Positions 61,290-64,000 of a stretch of 64,000 nt of DNA are shown here, piece by piece. The notes under the pieces are model-generated. The model was given only the letters and a program-made list of their open reading frames with translations, had not been told where the DNA came from and did not search any database. The position numbers and the translations under genes were made by a program. Source of the stretch: Pseudomonas quebecensis (lineage in GTDB: Bacteria > Pseudomonadota > Gammaproteobacteria > Pseudomonadales > Pseudomonadaceae); the NCBI RefSeq assembly GCF_026410085.1, contig NZ_CP112866.1:2108001-2172000 (forward strand), given 5' to 3'. Numbering within the stretch: the stretch's first letter is position 1; each line of letters opens with the position of its first letter.

Positions 61290-62054
61290 ATGACCGAAGA
61301 CACCATCAAACGCCGCGCCAAAGGCCTGGACCGCGCGTTCGATATTCTCGATTTTCTCAAGGAAATCGGCCAACCACTGCGCCCGAACGATATCGCCAGC
61401 GGCATCGGCAGCCCCAAGTCCACGGTCTATGAACTGGTCGCCTCGCTGTTGGAACGGCGCATCCTGGAAACGGTGGGCAAGGACGGTCACGTCTACCTGG
61501 GCCGCCAACTGTACTTTCTCGGTCAGGCGCACCTGCGCCATTTCGACCTGACCCGCGAGGCCGACCATGCCTTGCAGGAGATCGTCAGCCAGACCCACGA
61601 GACCGCCCAGATGTGCCTGCTCAACGGGCGCAAATACACCGTGGCGCTGATGCGCGAAGGTGAGCGGCATTTCCGTATTTCCTCGGACATCGGCGAAAAC
61701 GCGCCCATCCCCTGGACTGCCTCCGGGCGTCTGCTGCTGGGGCACTTGAGCGATCAGCAGATCGTCGACCTGATCGACCCCGACGACTTCATCCTGCCGG
61801 ACGGCCAGCGCCTGCCGCTGGAGACTTTCCTGGCGCAGATTCGTCAAGCCAGCCTCGACGGCTTCTTCTCGTTCGACAGCGTGGCCGACACCTTCACCCA
61901 CTGTTTCGCCGCCCCGGTGCGGGATGCCCAAGGGGTGAGCATCGCGACTTTGTGCATCGTCGCGCCACGGGCCGACGCCCTCAACAACTACAACGACTAT
62001 CGCCGGGTGCTGATCGAAAGCGCCAACCATCTGGCCCGTCGCATCAACGAATAG
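61290..62054 (+). CDS. IclR-family transcriptional regulator
   Basis: 254 residues from ATG 61290. N-terminal winged HTH (GLDRAFDILDFLKEIGQPLRPNDIASGIGSPKSTVYELVASLLERRIL); the rest is the GAF-like IclR effector domain (TASGRLLLGHLSDQQIVDL, HCFAAPVRDAQG). It is in the middle of the catabolic operon, nine bases ahead of the PLP enzyme, and probably responds to its substrate. A palindrome at 57717 is a candidate target. Confidence 0.92.
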   Translation: MTEDTIKRRAKGLDRAFDILDFLKEIGQPLRPNDIASGIGSPKSTVYELVASLLERRILETVGKDGHVYLGRQLYFLGQAHLRHFDLTREADHALQEIVSQTHETAQMCLLNGRKYTVALMREGERHFRISSDIGENAPIPWTASGRLLLGHLSDQQIVDLIDPDDFILPDGQRLPLETFLAQIRQASLDGFFSFDSVADTFTHCFAAPVRDAQGVSIATLCIVAPRADALNNYNDYRRVLIESANHLARRINE

Positions 62055-62063
62055 GAACCTCTT

Positions 62064-63272
62064 ATGCCTGCCCTCAATGCCGTTGAAAAAGGCGCCGCCG
62101 CGGTCGGTGCCCATCTGGTCCGCGACGTCAGCCTGCCGGCCCTGGTGCTGCACCGTGACGCCCTGGAACACAACATTCGCTGGATGCAGACGTTTGTCCG
62201 CAACAGCGGCGCCGAGCTGGCGCCCCATGGCAAGACCAGCATGATGCCGGCGCTGTTCAAACGGCAGATCGAGCAGGGCGCGTGGGGTATTACCCTGGCC
62301 AGCGCGGTGCAGACCCGTGCTGCTTATGCCGGTGGCGTGCGCCGCGTATTGATGGCCAACCAGTTGGTGGGCGCGCCGAACATGGCGTTGATTGCTGAGC
62401 TGTTGGCCGACCAGGATTTCGAGTTCCATTGCATGGTCGACCATCCGGACAACGTCGCCGACCTGGGGCGGTTTTTTGCCGCCCGTGGCCTGCGCCTGAA
62501 CGTGATGATCGAGTATGGCGTGCTCGGCGGACGTTGCGGGTGCCGCAGCGAGCAGGACGTGCGCGACCTGGCCAAGGCGATCAAGGCGCAGCCGGCCCTG
62601 GCACTGACGGGGATCGAAGGCTACGAAGGGGTGATCCACGGCGAACACGCCATCCGCGGTATTCGCGATTTTGCCGCGAGCCTGGTGCGCCTGGCGATGG
62701 AACTGCAGGACAGCGGCGCTTTCGATCTGGCCAAGCCCATCGTCACCGCTTCGGGGTCGGCCTGGTACGACCTGATCGCCGAGTCGTTCGAAGCCCAGAA
62801 CGCCGCCGGGCGTTTTCTCAGCGTACTGCGCCCCGGCAGCTACGTGGCCCACGACCACGGTATCTACAAAGATGCGCAGTGCTGCGTGCTCGACCGCCGC
62901 AGCGACCTCAGCGAAGGCCTGCGCCCGGCCCTGGAAGTCTGGGCCCACGTACAATCGCTGCCCGAGCCAGGGTTTGCAGTCATCGCCCTGGGCAAGCGCG
63001 ACGTGGCCTACGACGCCGGCCTGCCGATGCCGCTCAAGCGCTACAAGGCCGGTATCCTGCCGGCCGAAGGCGATGACGTGAGTGCCTGCAGCGTCACGGC
63101 CGTGATGGACCAGCACGCCTTTATGACCGTGGCGCCGGGGCTGGAACTGCGCATTGGCGACATCATTTCCTTCGGCACCTCGCACCCGTGCCTGACCTTC
63201 GACAAATGGCAAGTCGGCTGCCTGGTGGATGAGCAATTGCAAGTGATCGAACCCCTGCACACCTGCTTCTAA
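62064..63272 (+). CDS. D-serine deaminase-like PLP enzyme (alanine racemase-type barrel, DSD1/D-threonine aldolase family)
   Basis: 402 residues. N-terminal PLP barrel: LPALVLHRDALEHNIRWM then APHGKTSMMPALFKRQ, whose Lys carries PLP. The C-terminal domain holds the metal-type site region SCSVTAVMDQHAFM and FGTSHPCLTFDKW, as in chicken D-serine dehydratase/DSD1 (zinc His/Cys). It probably deaminates or cleaves a D-hydroxy amino acid. With RidA next door and a KdgK-like kinase after it, the operon would take a D-amino acid to a keto acid and phosphorylate a sugar acid; the substrate is not known. Confidence 0.88.
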   Translation: MPALNAVEKGAAAVGAHLVRDVSLPALVLHRDALEHNIRWMQTFVRNSGAELAPHGKTSMMPALFKRQIEQGAWGITLASAVQTRAAYAGGVRRVLMANQLVGAPNMALIAELLADQDFEFHCMVDHPDNVADLGRFFAARGLRLNVMIEYGVLGGRCGCRSEQDVRDLAKAIKAQPALALTGIEGYEGVIHGEHAIRGIRDFAASLVRLAMELQDSGAFDLAKPIVTASGSAWYDLIAESFEAQNAAGRFLSVLRPGSYVAHDHGIYKDAQCCVLDRRSDLSEGLRPALEVWAHVQSLPEPGFAVIALGKRDVAYDAGLPMPLKRYKAGILPAEGDDVSACSVTAVMDQHAFMTVAPGLELRIGDIISFGTSHPCLTFDKWQVGCLVDEQLQVIEPLHTCF

Positions 63273-63285
63273 ACCGCGCCGCCCC

Positions 63286-63353
63286 TATCGGGGGCAAGCC
63301 CCCACCCACCTGTTGAAATGCGTTCCCATGTGGGAGGGGGCTTGCCCCCGATA
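63286..63353. repeat. Outward-facing REP pair
   Basis: TATCGGGGGCAAGCC then CCCACCCAC at 63286-63309, and TGTGGGAGGGGGCTTGCC then CCCGATA at 63329-63353. The pair has reversed order relative to the usual REPIN. It fills the gap between the PLP enzyme and the kinase. Confidence 0.85.
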
Positions 63354-63382
63354 GAGCCCTCAACCACATCAGAGACTCAGGC

Positions 63383-64000
63383 ATGAACACAACCCCTCGC
63401 ATCGCCCTGATCGGCGAATGCATGATCGAACTGCAACACCGCGCCGACGGCAGCCTGGTTCAGAGCTTTGGCGGCGACACCCTGAACACTGCGGTGTACC
63501 TGCGCCGTGCGCTGGGCGAAAGCGGCAGCGTCGACTACGTCACCGCCCTGGGCGATGACAGCTTCAGCGATGCAATGCGCCGGCAATGGGCCGACGAAGG
63601 TCTCGGTCTCGGCCTGGTCCAACGCCTGCCGGGGCGGTTGCCGGGTTTGTATTGCATCCAGACCGATGCCAAGGGCGAGCGAAAATTTCTGTATTGGCGC
63701 AACGAAGCCGCCGTGCGCGACTGCTTCACCACGCCTGCCGCCGAGCCGGTTCTGGCGGCGCTGCCGAGCTACGACGTGGTGTATTTCAGCGGTATCACCC
63801 TGGCCGTGCTCGGTGAGGTCGGCCGTGCGCGCCTGCTGCAGGCGCTGATCGAAACCCGCCGCCGTGGCGGCCAGGTAGTGTTCGACAACAACTACCGTCC
63901 GCGCCTGTGGCCCAGTGTGGAAGCAGCGCGCGCGGCGTATCACGCGGTGCTCGCCGAAGTGGACATCGCCTTGCTCACCGAAGATGACGAGCGCGGGTTG
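63383..64000 (+). CDS. kdgK: PfkB-family sugar kinase, KdgK-like (N-terminal part)
   Basis: 206 codons are visible; the gene runs off the right edge. It opens ALIGECMIELQHRADGSLVQSFGGDTLNTAVYLRRAL, the PfkB first motif with the GGDTLNTA sugar-binding loop typical of 2-keto-3-deoxygluconate kinase. YVTALGDDSFSDAMRR and VFDNNYRPRLWPS (the KDG-kinase N-x-RxxLW pattern) agree. Substrate by family: 2-keto-3-deoxygluconate to its 6-phosphate. In this operon the true substrate may be a related keto sugar acid. The ATG at 63383 comes after a REP pair. Confidence 0.87.
   Translation, partial: MNTTPRIALIGECMIELQHRADGSLVQSFGGDTLNTAVYLRRALGESGSVDYVTALGDDSFSDAMRRQWADEGLGLGLVQRLPGRLPGLYCIQTDAKGERKFLYWRNEAAVRDCFTTPAAEPVLAALPSYDVVYFSGITLAVLGEVGRARLLQALIETRRRGGQVVFDNNYRPRLWPSVEAARAAYHAVLAEVDIALLTEDDERGL

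Noticed and set aside
62053..62080. GGAACC before the PLP enzyme as hrp box
   Set aside because: No CCACNNA at the right spacing; it is part of the ribosome-binding region.
61080..63260. Open frame of 726 codons on the minus strand across the RidA-IclR-PLP enzyme genes
   Set aside because: Spans three genes with clear families on the other strand and reads as a His/Gly/Ala-rich shadow.

Overview
The window looks like a chromosomal segment of a Pseudomonas of the fluorescens group. The evidence is high GC with GC-rich third positions, typical Pseudomonas gene families (DUF4142, hemerythrin, HglS, SohB, TerC-CBS), and many copies of the GTGGGAGGGGGCTTGCCCCC-type REP hairpin known from that group. 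I found no rRNA, tRNA, CRISPR array, integrase or insertion sequence. About 58 protein genes are supported. The last gene runs off the right edge and the first off the left edge.

Layout. 1-4606: GNAT fragment, a DUF488 gene convergent with a frameshifted partner gene, a cupin, a SCO1/PCuAC copper pair and two small conserved genes. 4640-9758: a very large effector-like gene on the minus strand, preceded by a sequence matching the hrp box consensus. 9927-14048: small stress and envelope genes (hemerythrin, PLDc_N membrane protein, PfpI, DUF4142, HhH protein, DUF72). 14316-22074: hydrolase, NudK, an ABM/amidohydrolase/isochorismatase operon, LysR and AraC regulators, and a degenerate GGDEF protein. 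22530-29115: a phytate-use operon (Pho box, TonB-dependent receptor, beta-propeller phytase, TolQ, TolR, TonB). 29144-30025: a tandem array built on REPINs. 30047-39074: thioesterase, a secreted protein made of eight 13-residue repeats, pirin, GlxA-type regulator, two convergent paralogous winged-helix/STAND regulators, AraC and LysR. 39162-47075: a second-type transketolase, YdcH, HglS, a GH63-like glycosidase whose C-terminus is encoded by a REP, SCP2 and a phosphatase. 47210-53613: a two-partner secretion pair. 53825-57436: SohB, TerC-CBS, thioredoxin and a small periplasmic protein. 57676-64000: an amino-acid ABC transporter, RidA, IclR, a D-serine-deaminase-like PLP enzyme and a KdgK-like kinase, with a sigma-54-like promoter and an IclR-type palindrome in front.

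The most notable item is the gene at 4640-9698. It combines (i) GGAACC-N15-CCACACA ending 32 bases before the start codon, (ii) an N-terminus that fits the Pseudomonas syringae type III export pattern, (iii) a Cys-His-Asp site of papain/transglutaminase/PMT type, and (iv) a C-terminal Thr-x5-Cys...His site with an LSDC motif like the LSGC deamidases (CNF1, BLF1, CheD). I infer a type III effector with two candidate thiol-enzyme modules. As sequenced it carries a one-base frameshift near 9094, so it may be inactive or the base may be an error. I made no database comparison; family names rest on motifs and recalled family features.
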